Below, piece after piece: positions 16,917 to 24,594 of a stretch of 64,000 bases of DNA. Numbering within the stretch: position 1 is the first letter of the stretch; every line of letters starts with the position of its first letter. The stretch lies in the NCBI GenBank assembly GCA_963839925.1, contig CAWIWV010000002.1, positions 186,001 through 250,000 of the forward strand, read 5' to 3'. The notes below the pieces were generated by a model that had not been told where the DNA came from, made no database searches, and worked only from the letters and a program-made list of their open reading frames with translations. A program made the position numbers and the translations under genes. This stretch comes from Bog-756 sp963839925. Lineage in GTDB: Bacteria > Actinomycetota > Acidimicrobiia > Acidimicrobiales > RAAP-2.

Positions 16917-17660
16917 TCAGCTGTAGGCGGCGTACCCGCTCTGGTCGACGGCCTCGGCCAAGTCGGGGCCTCCGGATTCCACGATCCGCCCCCCGGAGAG
17001 CACGTGCACCCGATCCGGTCCCAGCACGTCGAGCAGCCGACGAAAGTGGGTGATCGCCAGCACGCCGAGGTCCCACTCCTGGGTCCCCTCCTTCACCCGC
17101 CGCCCCACCGCAGCCAGTGCGTCGATGTCGAGACCCGAGTCGATCTCGTCCAGGACGGCGAAGCGGGGTCGGAGCACGCCGAGCTGGAGCGTCTCGTTCC
17201 GTTTCCGCTCGCCACCCGAGAGGTCGACGTTGAGGGATCGACGGAGAAAGCGGTGGTCGAATCCGATCCGATCCGCCTCTACGGTCAGTCGCGCGGACAC
17301 GTCGTCCGCGCTCGGACCCGGCAGTCCGTCGATCTCCCGCCGGGCTGCCGCAAGTGACGCGGCCAACGACACCCCGGGAACCTCGATCGGATGCTGCATT
17401 CCGAGGAAGAGCCCCGCCCGTGCCCGTTGCCAGGTCGGAAGCGCGAGAAGGTCGATGCCGTCGAGGGTCACCGATCCACCGGTCACCTCGTACCCCGGCC
17501 GGCCCATCAGCACGTGCGCGAGGGTGCTCTTCCCCGATCCGTTCGGACCCATCACCGCGTGGACTTCACCGCTCCGGACGGTCAGGCTCACCCCCCGAAG
17601 GATCTCCCGGCCGGGCACCCCGGCATGGAGGTCGTCGATGCGCAGCTCCCCGATGCTCAT
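16917..17660 (-). CDS. sufC: Fe-S cluster assembly ATPase SufC (paralogue 2)
   Basis: This second SufC-type ATPase has 247 residues, Walker A MGPNGSGKST, signature LSGGERKRNETLQL and Walker B FAVLDEIDSGLDIDALA; all catalytic motifs look intact. It is the last gene of sufD-Rieske-sufC2; its ATG at 17658-17660 overlaps the Rieske stop (ATGA), so translation is coupled. Bacterial suf loci normally have one sufC. Two intact, divergent copies in converging operons raise the possibility of two different SufC subunits in one SufBCD complex (inference). Confidence 0.93.
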   Translation of the reverse strand: MSIGELRIDDLHAGVPGREILRGVSLTVRSGEVHAVMGPNGSGKSTLAHVLMGRPGYEVTGGSVTLDGIDLLALPTWQRARAGLFLGMQHPIEVPGVSLAASLAAARREIDGLPGPSADDVSARLTVEADRIGFDHRFLRRSLNVDLSGGERKRNETLQLGVLRPRFAVLDEIDSGLDIDALAAVGRRVKEGTQEWDLGVLAITHFRRLLDVLGPDRVHVLSGGRIVESGGPDLAEAVDQSGYAAYS

Positions 17661-17998
17661 GGCACAACCACCCACACGTCATCCCCTTCGATCTCGACTT
17701 GGTAGACCGGAACCGGTCGGGTGGCCGGAAGCGAGCAGGGCTCGCCGGTGCGGAGGTCGAAGGTCGACCCGTGCTTGGCGCACTCGATCTCGCACTCGGG
17801 CCCGAGTACTTCTCCGTCTGCCAGCGAGAAATCCTCGTGGCTGCAGCGGTCACCGATGGCGTAGAAATCGTCACCGATCCGAACCAACGCCACCCGCAGC
17901 CCGTCCACGTCGAACCGTTTGGCCTGATCGGCACCGAGTTCGTCCCGTCGGCACAACCTGATCGTCCGGCGCCCGCCCGCCTCGTGGGACTCAGTCAT
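17657..17998 (-). CDS. Rieske-type [2Fe-2S] ferredoxin
   Basis: The 113-residue single-domain Rieske protein has the two cluster-binding motifs CSH (IGDRCSHEDFSL) and CAKH (ECEIECAKHGSTFDLRTG), giving two Cys and two His ligands. Such small Rieske ferredoxins (NirD/BphA3-like) move electrons to partner enzymes. It sits between sufD and sufC2 with overlaps on both sides (its ATG at 17996-17998 lies just before the sufD stop, its stop overlaps the sufC2 start). It is therefore expressed with the scaffold and may act as electron donor or cluster acceptor (inferred). A start three codons upstream is also open. Confidence 0.92.
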   Translation of the reverse strand: MTESHEAGGRRTIRLCRRDELGADQAKRFDVDGLRVALVRIGDDFYAIGDRCSHEDFSLADGEVLGPECEIECAKHGSTFDLRTGEPCSLPATRPVPVYQVEIEGDDVWVVVP

Positions 17999-19367
17999 CG
18001 CCGGCACCTGCGTCGCTTGCCCCGGCGCGACGGGTCAGGGCACGTGCGATCAGCGCCCGGGTGCCCTCGATAGGGACTTGATCGGCGATGTCCTCGAAGA
18101 ACCCGGCGACGATCAGACGTTCCGCCACGTCGGGTTCCACCCCTCGGGACTCGAGGTAGTAGCGCTGGTCCTCGTCGACCGGACCCACCGTCGACCCGTG
18201 ACTGCACCTCACGTCGTTCTCTTCGATGTCCAGATTGGGCACCGAGTCGGCGTGGGCGCCCTCGTCCAGCACCAGGTTGTGGTTGGTCTGCATGGCATCG
18301 GAGCGCTCTGCGCCCCTGCGGATCCGGATCAGTCCGCTGTAGACCGAGTGGGATCGGTCGGCCACTGAACCCTTGAACAAGAGGTCGCTGGTCGTGCGCG
18401 GCGCGAGATGATCCTGCAGTGTTCGGAAGTCGAGCATCTGCTCGTTGCGACCGACGAACGCGGCCCGAAGATTGCTGGTCCCCGACTCACCCTCGAGCGC
18501 CGAGTCTGTCCTCAGGCGCGCGTAGCCTCCGCCGAGGGCCACCGCGTAACTCTTCAGTGTTGCGCCGGCAGCGATCGCGCTTGCCTGATGGGCGAGCTGC
18601 CAGGCGTCGAGGCCCAACGACTGCACGCTCACGTAGGCAAGGGAGGCGTGCTCCCCGACTCGGATCTCCGTCACCGGAACCACCAGGCTTTCCGAGTCCG
18701 GTCCCTGTCGGTCAGAGGTCACCGCTGCGATCGGAGTCGGGGACGGGGAGAGGCCCGCCAGCAGGCCGGTGTCGACATCAACGACGATCTCGACGACTCC
18801 GGCGACCGACGACGGGCCACCGTGGATCACCGTCCGCGGGAACACCGCCTTCCCGTCACATCCGCTGACCACGTGCACGAGCACGATCGGATGCTCGATG
18901 ACCGCTTCCGGTGCGACGTCCACGAAGAGCGGGTCCATCGCGAACGCGTCGTTGAGCAACACGAAGTCATGAGGATCGGAGATGACCGACCCGAGCACCG
19001 GTGGCGCATCTGGCCGATCGGTCGCCCGACCGATGGTCAGCGTGTCCTCGGCCAGCGCCGAGGACACCGTCGCCAGCACCCCGTTGATGGTCACGACCAG
19101 TCCCGCACGCGGACCCAGGCTCTCGATGAGAGTGCGGACCCGGTCGGACGGGGAAGGAGCTCGAGCGTCGCTCGGATCGTTCGCGGCGCCACCGACCGGA
19201 CGGAAACGATCCAACTGGAGTTCGTCGATCCTGCTGTAACGCCAGACCTCGTCCTTTTCGCTCGGGAGGACCGCCGACGAAAAGGCCTCGGCCGCTGCCG
19301 TCCGCCGTCGCTGCAGCCATGGTTCGCCCGGCAAGGAAGCAGCGAGCTCAGCGGTGAAGGTGGACAG
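17991..19367 (-). CDS. sufD: Fe-S cluster assembly scaffold SufD
   Basis: This protein of about 458 residues has the SufD beta-helix pattern: EVWRYSRIDELQLDRF at the N-terminus, LRAAFVGRNEQMLDFRTLQDHLAPRTTSDLLFKG, then the SufB/D-conserved YSGLIRIRRGAERSDAMQTNHNLVLDEGAHADSVPNLDI region and a C-terminal SHGSTVGPVDEDQRYYLESRGV. It partners SufB and SufC. The start is a problem: no ATG, GTG or TTG lies in frame near the expected N-terminus, so I place it at CTG 19365-19367; the next in-frame GTG is at 19506-19508. See the short open frame at 19348-19419. Confidence 0.88.
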   Translation of the reverse strand: MSTFTAELAASLPGEPWLQRRRTAAAEAFSSAVLPSEKDEVWRYSRIDELQLDRFRPVGGAANDPSDARAPSPSDRVRTLIESLGPRAGLVVTINGVLATVSSALAEDTLTIGRATDRPDAPPVLGSVISDPHDFVLLNDAFAMDPLFVDVAPEAVIEHPIVLVHVVSGCDGKAVFPRTVIHGGPSSVAGVVEIVVDVDTGLLAGLSPSPTPIAAVTSDRQGPDSESLVVPVTEIRVGEHASLAYVSVQSLGLDAWQLAHQASAIAAGATLKSYAVALGGGYARLRTDSALEGESGTSNLRAAFVGRNEQMLDFRTLQDHLAPRTTSDLLFKGSVADRSHSVYSGLIRIRRGAERSDAMQTNHNLVLDEGAHADSVPNLDIEENDVRCSHGSTVGPVDEDQRYYLESRGVEPDVAERLIVAGFFEDIADQVPIEGTRALIARALTRRAGASDAGAGDD

Positions 19368-19419
19368 GAGGGTGGCCTTTCGCGAAAACGAGGCCTCGAC
19401 GTCGAGCCTCGACCGCCAT
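19348..19419 (-). other. Short ATG frame with strong ribosome binding site over the sufD start
   Basis: On the minus strand an ATG at 19417-19419 follows GGGAGG with 8-nt spacing, the best initiation signal in this region. Its frame codes only 23 residues and ends at TGA 19348-19350, inside the first codons of the SufD frame. Either it is a leader peptide coupling translation into sufD, or a single-base frameshift separates the true sufD start from its body. I cannot tell which. Confidence 0.4.
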
Positions 19420-19538
19420 CCTACCTGCCTCCCGCTCCCGACCGATTCGGCGATTCCGATGCCGCAGCGGGCGGTGAGCCACCCGACCCACCCGCTCCGA
19501 CCAGGCACGGGAAACGGGGTCCGGCCTACGCTTGACCA

Positions 19539-20402
19539 ATGAATTCGGACGAGGCATCCACGATCGATTCGTTCCACTCGGACGTCCTCACCCTGGAGGT
19601 CGAGGGCCAGGTGGCCACCTTGTGGCTGGACCGTCCGGAGAAGCGAAACGCGATGGGTCCGGCCTTTTGGGCCGATCTTCCGCGGGCGATGGCTGCGATC
19701 GGATCCGAGCCCGAGCTCCGTGCGGTGGTGGTGGCCGCCAAGGGGCCGCACTTCAGCGTGGGATTGGACCTCGTCGCCATGTCCGGGCTGGCGGGGCCGG
19801 CGACTTCCGACAACGGTGCGCCCCTGTCCACGGCGGCGCGGGCCAAACGGGCCCGGGCGGAGATCATTCGCATGCAGGCATCGGTCACCTCGGTCGCCGA
19901 CTGCCACCTCCCGGTCATCGCGGCCATCCACGGCTACTGCATCGGTGGCGGGGTCGACGTGGCAGCGGCCTGCGACATCCGGCTCGCCAGTGAAGACGCG
20001 GTGCTCTCGGTACGGGAGACCAAGGTCGCCATCGTCGCCGACCTGGGGAGCCTGCAACGACTGCCTTCGATCATCGGGAGGGGTCAGCTGGCCGAGCTCG
20101 CGTTCACCGGCAAGGACATCACCGCCGAGCGGGCACTCTCGATCGGACTGGTCAACAGTCTCAGTCCGAACGCTGACGCGGTCCTGCGCGACGCGAGGGC
20201 GATGGCCGCAGAGATTGCCGCAAACTCACCACTTGCCGTGCAGGGGACCAAGGCGGTGCTCGCCGCTGGAGAGGGAAAAACGGTCGCCGAAGGTCTCGAC
20301 TACGTCGCCGCCTGGAACGCCGGGTTTCTCGCTTCGGATGACCTCACCGAGGCCATGGTCGCCTTCGCAGAAAAACGACCCGCCAACTTCACCGGTCGCT
20401 GA
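19539..20402 (+). CDS. Enoyl-CoA hydratase/isomerase (crotonase) family protein
   Basis: The 287-residue crotonase has VATLWLDRPEKRNAMGPAFW, the first oxyanion-hole segment GPHFSVGLDLVAM and the second AIHGYCIGGGVDVAAACDIRLAS. Within VSVRETKVAIVADLGSLQRLP an Asp occupies the position used by dienoyl-CoA isomerases, so delta3,5-delta2,4-dienoyl-CoA isomerase activity is possible. TACGCT lies 6 nt before the ATG, giving a leaderless start. It stands between sufD (divergent) and the small Cys protein (convergent) and splits the suf region. Confidence 0.87.
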   Translation: MNSDEASTIDSFHSDVLTLEVEGQVATLWLDRPEKRNAMGPAFWADLPRAMAAIGSEPELRAVVVAAKGPHFSVGLDLVAMSGLAGPATSDNGAPLSTAARAKRARAEIIRMQASVTSVADCHLPVIAAIHGYCIGGGVDVAAACDIRLASEDAVLSVRETKVAIVADLGSLQRLPSIIGRGQLAELAFTGKDITAERALSIGLVNSLSPNADAVLRDARAMAAEIAANSPLAVQGTKAVLAAGEGKTVAEGLDYVAAWNAGFLASDDLTEAMVAFAEKRPANFTGR

Positions 20403-20426
20403 CCGGGACCGCGCCGAGGCCGGCGC

Positions 20427-20771
20427 TCAGCGCTTCCGCCGCCACCAACGTCCTTGCCTGCGCTCGTCGCGCTCGTCTTCCTCACGAACCTCCGCGAGAA
20501 CCTGCGGGCCGATCGAGTTGACGATGTCCTCGGCCTGGTCGAGCAGCTCGGCGGCCTCGGGACCGGGTACGTCGGGCATCGGCTCCAAGGCCGGCTCGAC
20601 GAGGGAACCATGCGCCCAGCCCACATCGGCGAGACGGGGGGCGTAGGACGGGCAGTCCTCCGGGCACTTCCACGGGGCTTCGGGAGCCAGGTCGAGTACG
20701 CAGAACCTTGCCACCTCTCCCGAGTCGTAGGTCCTGCTCTGGAAGTGCTTGCACTCTTCCCTCATCGGCAT
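20427..20771 (-). CDS. Small four-cysteine conserved hypothetical protein
   Basis: The 114-residue protein begins MREECKHFQSRTYDSGEV and has four Cys in the first 40 residues (CKHF, FCVLDL, KCPEDC), then an acidic helical tail and a basic end (RRQGRWWRRKR). The Cys spacing could hold a metal or Fe-S cluster. It lies downstream of sufB in the same direction (104-bp gap), so it may be co-expressed with Fe-S assembly. I do not recognise a named family; the metal-binding idea is inferred from Cys spacing. Confidence 0.65.
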   Translation of the reverse strand: MPMREECKHFQSRTYDSGEVARFCVLDLAPEAPWKCPEDCPSYAPRLADVGWAHGSLVEPALEPMPDVPGPEAAELLDQAEDIVNSIGPQVLAEVREEDERDERRQGRWWRRKR

Positions 20772-20874
20772 AACTACATCTTGCCTTCCCGATGGACACT
20801 CTGGGACGCACCGGCACGAAAGCTCGGTGCACGGAGCAGCTCAGCCGACAGCGCCTGTCAGCCGACAGAGCACT

Positions 20875-22275
20875 TCAGCCGACAGAGCCCTCCATCTGGA
20901 GCTCGATCAGCCGGCTCCACTCGACCGCGTACTCCATGGGAAGCGTGCGAGTGATCGGTTCGATGAAGCCGTTGACGATCATTCCCATGGCCTGAGTCTC
21001 GGACAAGCCCCGGCTCATCAGATAGAAGAGTTGGTCGTCTCCGACCTTGGACACCGTGGCCTCGTGGCCGATGCGGGCATCCCGTTCGGCGACCTCCATG
21101 TAGGGCTTGGTCTCGGACACCGCGGTGTCGTCCAGCAGGAGCGCGTCACACCGCACGAAGCTCTTCGCCTGCTTGGCGCCCTCGTCGACGTGGACGAGGC
21201 CCCGGTAGGTGGTGATGCCGGCATCCTTGGAGATCGACTTCGACACGATGGTCGAGGTGGTCTCCGGTGCGGCATGGATCATCTTCGCTCCGGCGTCTTG
21301 ATGCTGACCGGCACCCGCATACGCCACCGAGAGCACTTCGCCCGAAGCCTTGGGGCCCATCAGGTAGACCGACGGGTACTTCATGGTCAGTCGCGAGCCG
21401 ATGTTCCCGTCGATCCACTCGACGTGGGCCTCGGCCTCCGCCCTGGCCCGCTTGGTCACCAGGTTGTACACGTTGTTGGACCAGTTCTGGATGGTGGTGT
21501 AGGTGATCCGCGAGCCTTCGAGCGCCACCAGCTCCACGACCGCCGAATGCAGCGAGTCGCTGGTGTAGACCGGAGCCGAGCAGCCTTCGATGTAGTGCAC
21601 CTGGGATCCGACGTCGGCGATGATCAACGTGCGCTCGAACTGGCCCATGTTTTCGGCGTTGATCCGGAAGTAGGCCTGCAGTGGCTGGTCGACGACGACG
21701 CCCGGCGGGACGTAGATGAACGAACCTCCGGACCACACCGCAGAGTTGAGCGCAGCGAACTTGTTGTCGTTGGGTGGGATGATCGTCCCGAAGTAGCGGC
21801 GGACCAGATCGGGGTAGTCGCGTACCGCGGTGTCCATGTCGCAGAAGATGATCCCCTGGGCCTCGAGATCCTCGCGATTGCGGTGGAACACCACTTCCGA
21901 CTCGTACTGGGCGGTCACCCCGGCCAGGTACTTGCGCTCCGCCTCGGGGATGCCCAACTTCTCGTAGGTGTTCTTGATCGCGTCGGGGAGGTCGTTCCAG
22001 TCCTCCACCTGTCCCGACGTCGGCTTGATGTAGTAGTAGATGTCGTCGAAGTCGAGATCGGGCATGTTCACCGCGAACCACTCGGCCATCGGACGCTTCT
22101 CGAACCGTCCGAGCGCCCGGAGCCGGAAGTCCCGCATCCAGTCGGGTTCCTTCTTCATCGCCGACATCTCGCGGACGATCGACTCGTTCAGGCCCTTCTT
22201 GGGCTTGAAGACGTAGTCCTCCTCGTCGGACCAGCCGAGCTTGTACTTTCCGAGGTCGAGGTCGGTGGAGGTCAT
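20875..22275 (-). CDS. sufB: Fe-S cluster assembly scaffold SufB
   Basis: The 466-residue core scaffold shows SufB-specific segments: NEGLNESIVREMSAMKKEPDW-like N-terminus, PDLDFDDIYYYIKPT, GIIFCDMDTAVRDYPDLVRRYFGTIIPP, GGSFIYVPPGVVVDQPLQAYFRIN, VHYIEGCSAPVYTSDSLH and SVAYAGAGQHQDAGAKM; the C-terminal Cys-containing SFVRCDALLLDD is also present. It has a good ribosome binding site GAGGAG before the ATG and, unlike usual suf operons, its own promoter 40-60 bp upstream with a SUF operator (22315-22332). It is separated from sufD by two unrelated genes. Confidence 0.96.
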   Translation of the reverse strand: MTSTDLDLGKYKLGWSDEEDYVFKPKKGLNESIVREMSAMKKEPDWMRDFRLRALGRFEKRPMAEWFAVNMPDLDFDDIYYYIKPTSGQVEDWNDLPDAIKNTYEKLGIPEAERKYLAGVTAQYESEVVFHRNREDLEAQGIIFCDMDTAVRDYPDLVRRYFGTIIPPNDNKFAALNSAVWSGGSFIYVPPGVVVDQPLQAYFRINAENMGQFERTLIIADVGSQVHYIEGCSAPVYTSDSLHSAVVELVALEGSRITYTTIQNWSNNVYNLVTKRARAEAEAHVEWIDGNIGSRLTMKYPSVYLMGPKASGEVLSVAYAGAGQHQDAGAKMIHAAPETTSTIVSKSISKDAGITTYRGLVHVDEGAKQAKSFVRCDALLLDDTAVSETKPYMEVAERDARIGHEATVSKVGDDQLFYLMSRGLSETQAMGMIVNGFIEPITRTLPMEYAVEWSRLIELQMEGSVG

Positions 22276-22314
22276 GGGGTCTCCTCGGAGGCCGTCCGGG
22301 CGGACAGTCGATTT

Positions 22315-22332
22315 CTCCTATACAGATAGTAA
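22315..22332 (-). promoter_or_regulatory. SUF operator 2, upstream of sufB
   Basis: Read on the minus strand this is TTACTATCTGTATAGGAG; the operator before sufC read the same way is CTCCTACAAGTATAGGAG. The nine bases GTATAGGAG are identical and the left arm is partly conserved. The left part contains TACTAT, a plausible -10 for sufB, so binding would block transcription. It is a degenerate dyad, probably a weaker site than the one before sufC. Confidence 0.6.
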
Positions 22333-22412
22333 CAACCCCTGGCGCGCGGTCGGGCGGTCGGGCCGCCGACTCGTGCAGAAAGTCGTACAGACGGCCGTGC
22401 CATCCTGGTCGG

Positions 22413-24557
22413 ATGCCGCCGCCTCCCGCCACCGATCCGACCCCGCCCGCCCCCGAACGCCGTCCGGTCAGGCTCGAAGCACATGGCGACGTGCGGATCG
22501 ACGACTGGTATTGGCTGCAGGACAAGGACGACCCGGAGGTCATCGCCCACCTCGAGTCGGAGAATGTCTATACCGCAGCCCAAATGGCCAGCACCGAGTC
22601 TCTCCAGTCCGAGCTCTTCGAGGAGATCGTCGACCGGATCGAAGAGACCGACCTCTCGGTCCCGGTCCGGAAGGGACCCTGGCTCTACTACAGCCGAACC
22701 GAGGAAGGCCGGAACTACGCCATCCACTGTCGCAAGGCGGTGAAGACGCCCGCCGGGGAAGAGGCAGCCGAGCGGACCCTGCTCGACGAGAACCTGCTCG
22801 CCGAGGGCCACGAGTACTTCTCGATCGGGAGCCTCGCGGTCAGCCCCGATCACCGCTGGTTGGCGTATTCGACCGACGTCACCGGTGGCGAGCGGTTCAC
22901 CATGCGCTTCACCGACTTGGAGAGCGGTGATCAGACCTCCGAGTCGATCGAGGACACCTCGTACGGAGTGGCCTGGGCGAACGACAACCAGACGGTCTTC
23001 TACGTACGAGTCGACGAAGCCATGCGCCCCCACCAACTCTGGCGCCACCGGGTAGGCACTGATCCGAGCGACGACGTCCTCGTCTACGAGGAGCCGGACG
23101 ACCACTACTACCTGGGGGTGGGGCGGACCAAGGACGACCGGTACATCCTCATGGGACTCGAGTCGAAGGTGACCTCGGAAGTCCGGGCGCTCCGGGCCGA
23201 CGATCCGCTCGGACCGTTCTCGATCATCGAGGCCAGGCGCCAGGGAATCGAGTACAGCGTCGATCACGACCGGGGCGACGGCACTCCCGAACGCCCGAGC
23301 CGGTTCCTCATCGTGACCAACGACGGGGCCGAGGACTTCCGGCTGATGGAGGCTCCCGACGAGACTCCGGGCCGTGCTCACTGGGAGGAAGTGATCGGAG
23401 CTCGTCCCGGTGTGCGGCTCGACAACGTCGACCCGTTCGCCGGGTACCTGGTGGTCTATGAGCGCGAGGGGGGTGAGACCCGGATCCGGGTGATCGACGC
23501 GACCTATCGCACGTCCAAACCGGTCGAGCAACCCGAGACGCCCTCCACCGTCTGGGGAGGGGCCAACCCCGAGTACGACTCCGAGACCCTCCGTTACGAG
23601 TACACCTCCTTGACCACGCCGCGTTCGGTCTACGACCTCGACCTACGGAGCGGCGACGCAGCACTCCTGAAGCGCCAACCGGTGCTGGGTGACTTCGACC
23701 CGGCTCGCTACCGGACCGAACGCCTGTGGGCCGAGGCCGACGACGGGACCCGGGTTCCGATCTCGTTGGTCTACCGGCCCGATCTGGTGAGGGGCCTGAG
23801 CGCCGAGCCGAGCGAGACGTTCGGCGGGTCGCCCTGCCTGCTCTACGGCTACGGCTCTTACGAGATCTCGATGGACCCGACCTTCTCCTCTCTGCGTCTG
23901 AGCTTGCTCGACCGTGGCTTCGTGTTCGCCATCGCCCACGTCCGCGGTGGCGGCGAGTTGGGTCGCTCCTGGTACGAGAAGGGCAAGTTCGCGGCCAAGC
24001 CCAACACCTTCACCGACTTCGTCGCGTGCGCACGGGCCCTGATCGCAGAGGGGTGGACGTCACCCGATCGGCTGGTGGCGCGGGGTGGGAGCGCGGGAGG
24101 TCTGCTGATGGGAGCGGTCGCAAACCTTGCGCCCGACCTCTTCCGGGCCATCGTGGCCGAGGTGCCGTTCGTCGACTGCCTCACCACCATCTTGGACGAG
24201 TCGCTCCCCTTGACGGTCACCGAATGGGAGGAGTGGGGGAACCCGGTCGAGAACCCGAAGATCTACGACGTGATGAAGTCGTACTCCCCCTACGACAACG
24301 TCCGCTCGACCGACGGAGACGGGAACCCGATCCGGTACCCCGACATCCTCGCCACCGCCGGCCTCTCCGACCCGCGGGTCGGCTTCTGGGAGCCGGCCAA
24401 GTGGGTGGCGAAACTTCGCGCGGCCAACCCGGAGAACCGGGTCCTCCTCAAGACCGAGCTCGGAGCAGGCCATGGAGGTCCCTCAGGGCGCTACGACGCA
24501 TGGCGGGACGAGGCCTTCGTCTACGCGTTCATCTTGGACGCTCTCGACCTCGCCTGA
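22413..24557 (+). CDS. Prolyl oligopeptidase family serine peptidase (S9A, oligopeptidase B-like)
   Basis: The 714-residue cytoplasmic peptidase has an N-terminal beta-propeller (DDWYWLQDKDDPEVIAHL, FSIGSLAVSPDHRWLAYSTD) and a C-terminal alpha/beta-hydrolase domain. The nucleophile elbow RGGSAGGLLMGA has the catalytic Ser near residue 559, and the catalytic His lies in LGAGHGGPSGRYD near residue 687. FVFAIAHVRGGGELGRSWYEKGK is typical of oligopeptidase B, which cuts after basic residues in short peptides. A CATCCT box 6 nt before the ATG suggests a leaderless start. Confidence 0.93.
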   Translation: MPPPPATDPTPPAPERRPVRLEAHGDVRIDDWYWLQDKDDPEVIAHLESENVYTAAQMASTESLQSELFEEIVDRIEETDLSVPVRKGPWLYYSRTEEGRNYAIHCRKAVKTPAGEEAAERTLLDENLLAEGHEYFSIGSLAVSPDHRWLAYSTDVTGGERFTMRFTDLESGDQTSESIEDTSYGVAWANDNQTVFYVRVDEAMRPHQLWRHRVGTDPSDDVLVYEEPDDHYYLGVGRTKDDRYILMGLESKVTSEVRALRADDPLGPFSIIEARRQGIEYSVDHDRGDGTPERPSRFLIVTNDGAEDFRLMEAPDETPGRAHWEEVIGARPGVRLDNVDPFAGYLVVYEREGGETRIRVIDATYRTSKPVEQPETPSTVWGGANPEYDSETLRYEYTSLTTPRSVYDLDLRSGDAALLKRQPVLGDFDPARYRTERLWAEADDGTRVPISLVYRPDLVRGLSAEPSETFGGSPCLLYGYGSYEISMDPTFSSLRLSLLDRGFVFAIAHVRGGGELGRSWYEKGKFAAKPNTFTDFVACARALIAEGWTSPDRLVARGGSAGGLLMGAVANLAPDLFRAIVAEVPFVDCLTTILDESLPLTVTEWEEWGNPVENPKIYDVMKSYSPYDNVRSTDGDGNPIRYPDILATAGLSDPRVGFWEPAKWVAKLRAANPENRVLLKTELGAGHGGPSGRYDAWRDEAFVYAFILDALDLA

Positions 24558-24563
24558 ACTGCA

Positions 24564-24594
24564 CCCTGACCCCGCCCCGCGTGGGGCCTCAGGG
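24564..24594. terminator. Bidirectional terminator-like hairpin
   Basis: CCCTGA (24564-24569) pairs with TCAGGG (24589-24594), and inside it GCCCC (24574-24578) pairs with GGGGC (24583-24587) around GCGT. The structure lies between two convergent genes and uses the last codons of the second. There is no T-tract on either strand. Confidence 0.5.

Noticed and set aside
20749..22329. 526-codon plus-strand frame opposite sufB
   Set aside because: Antisense shadow of a gene with unambiguous SufB motifs.
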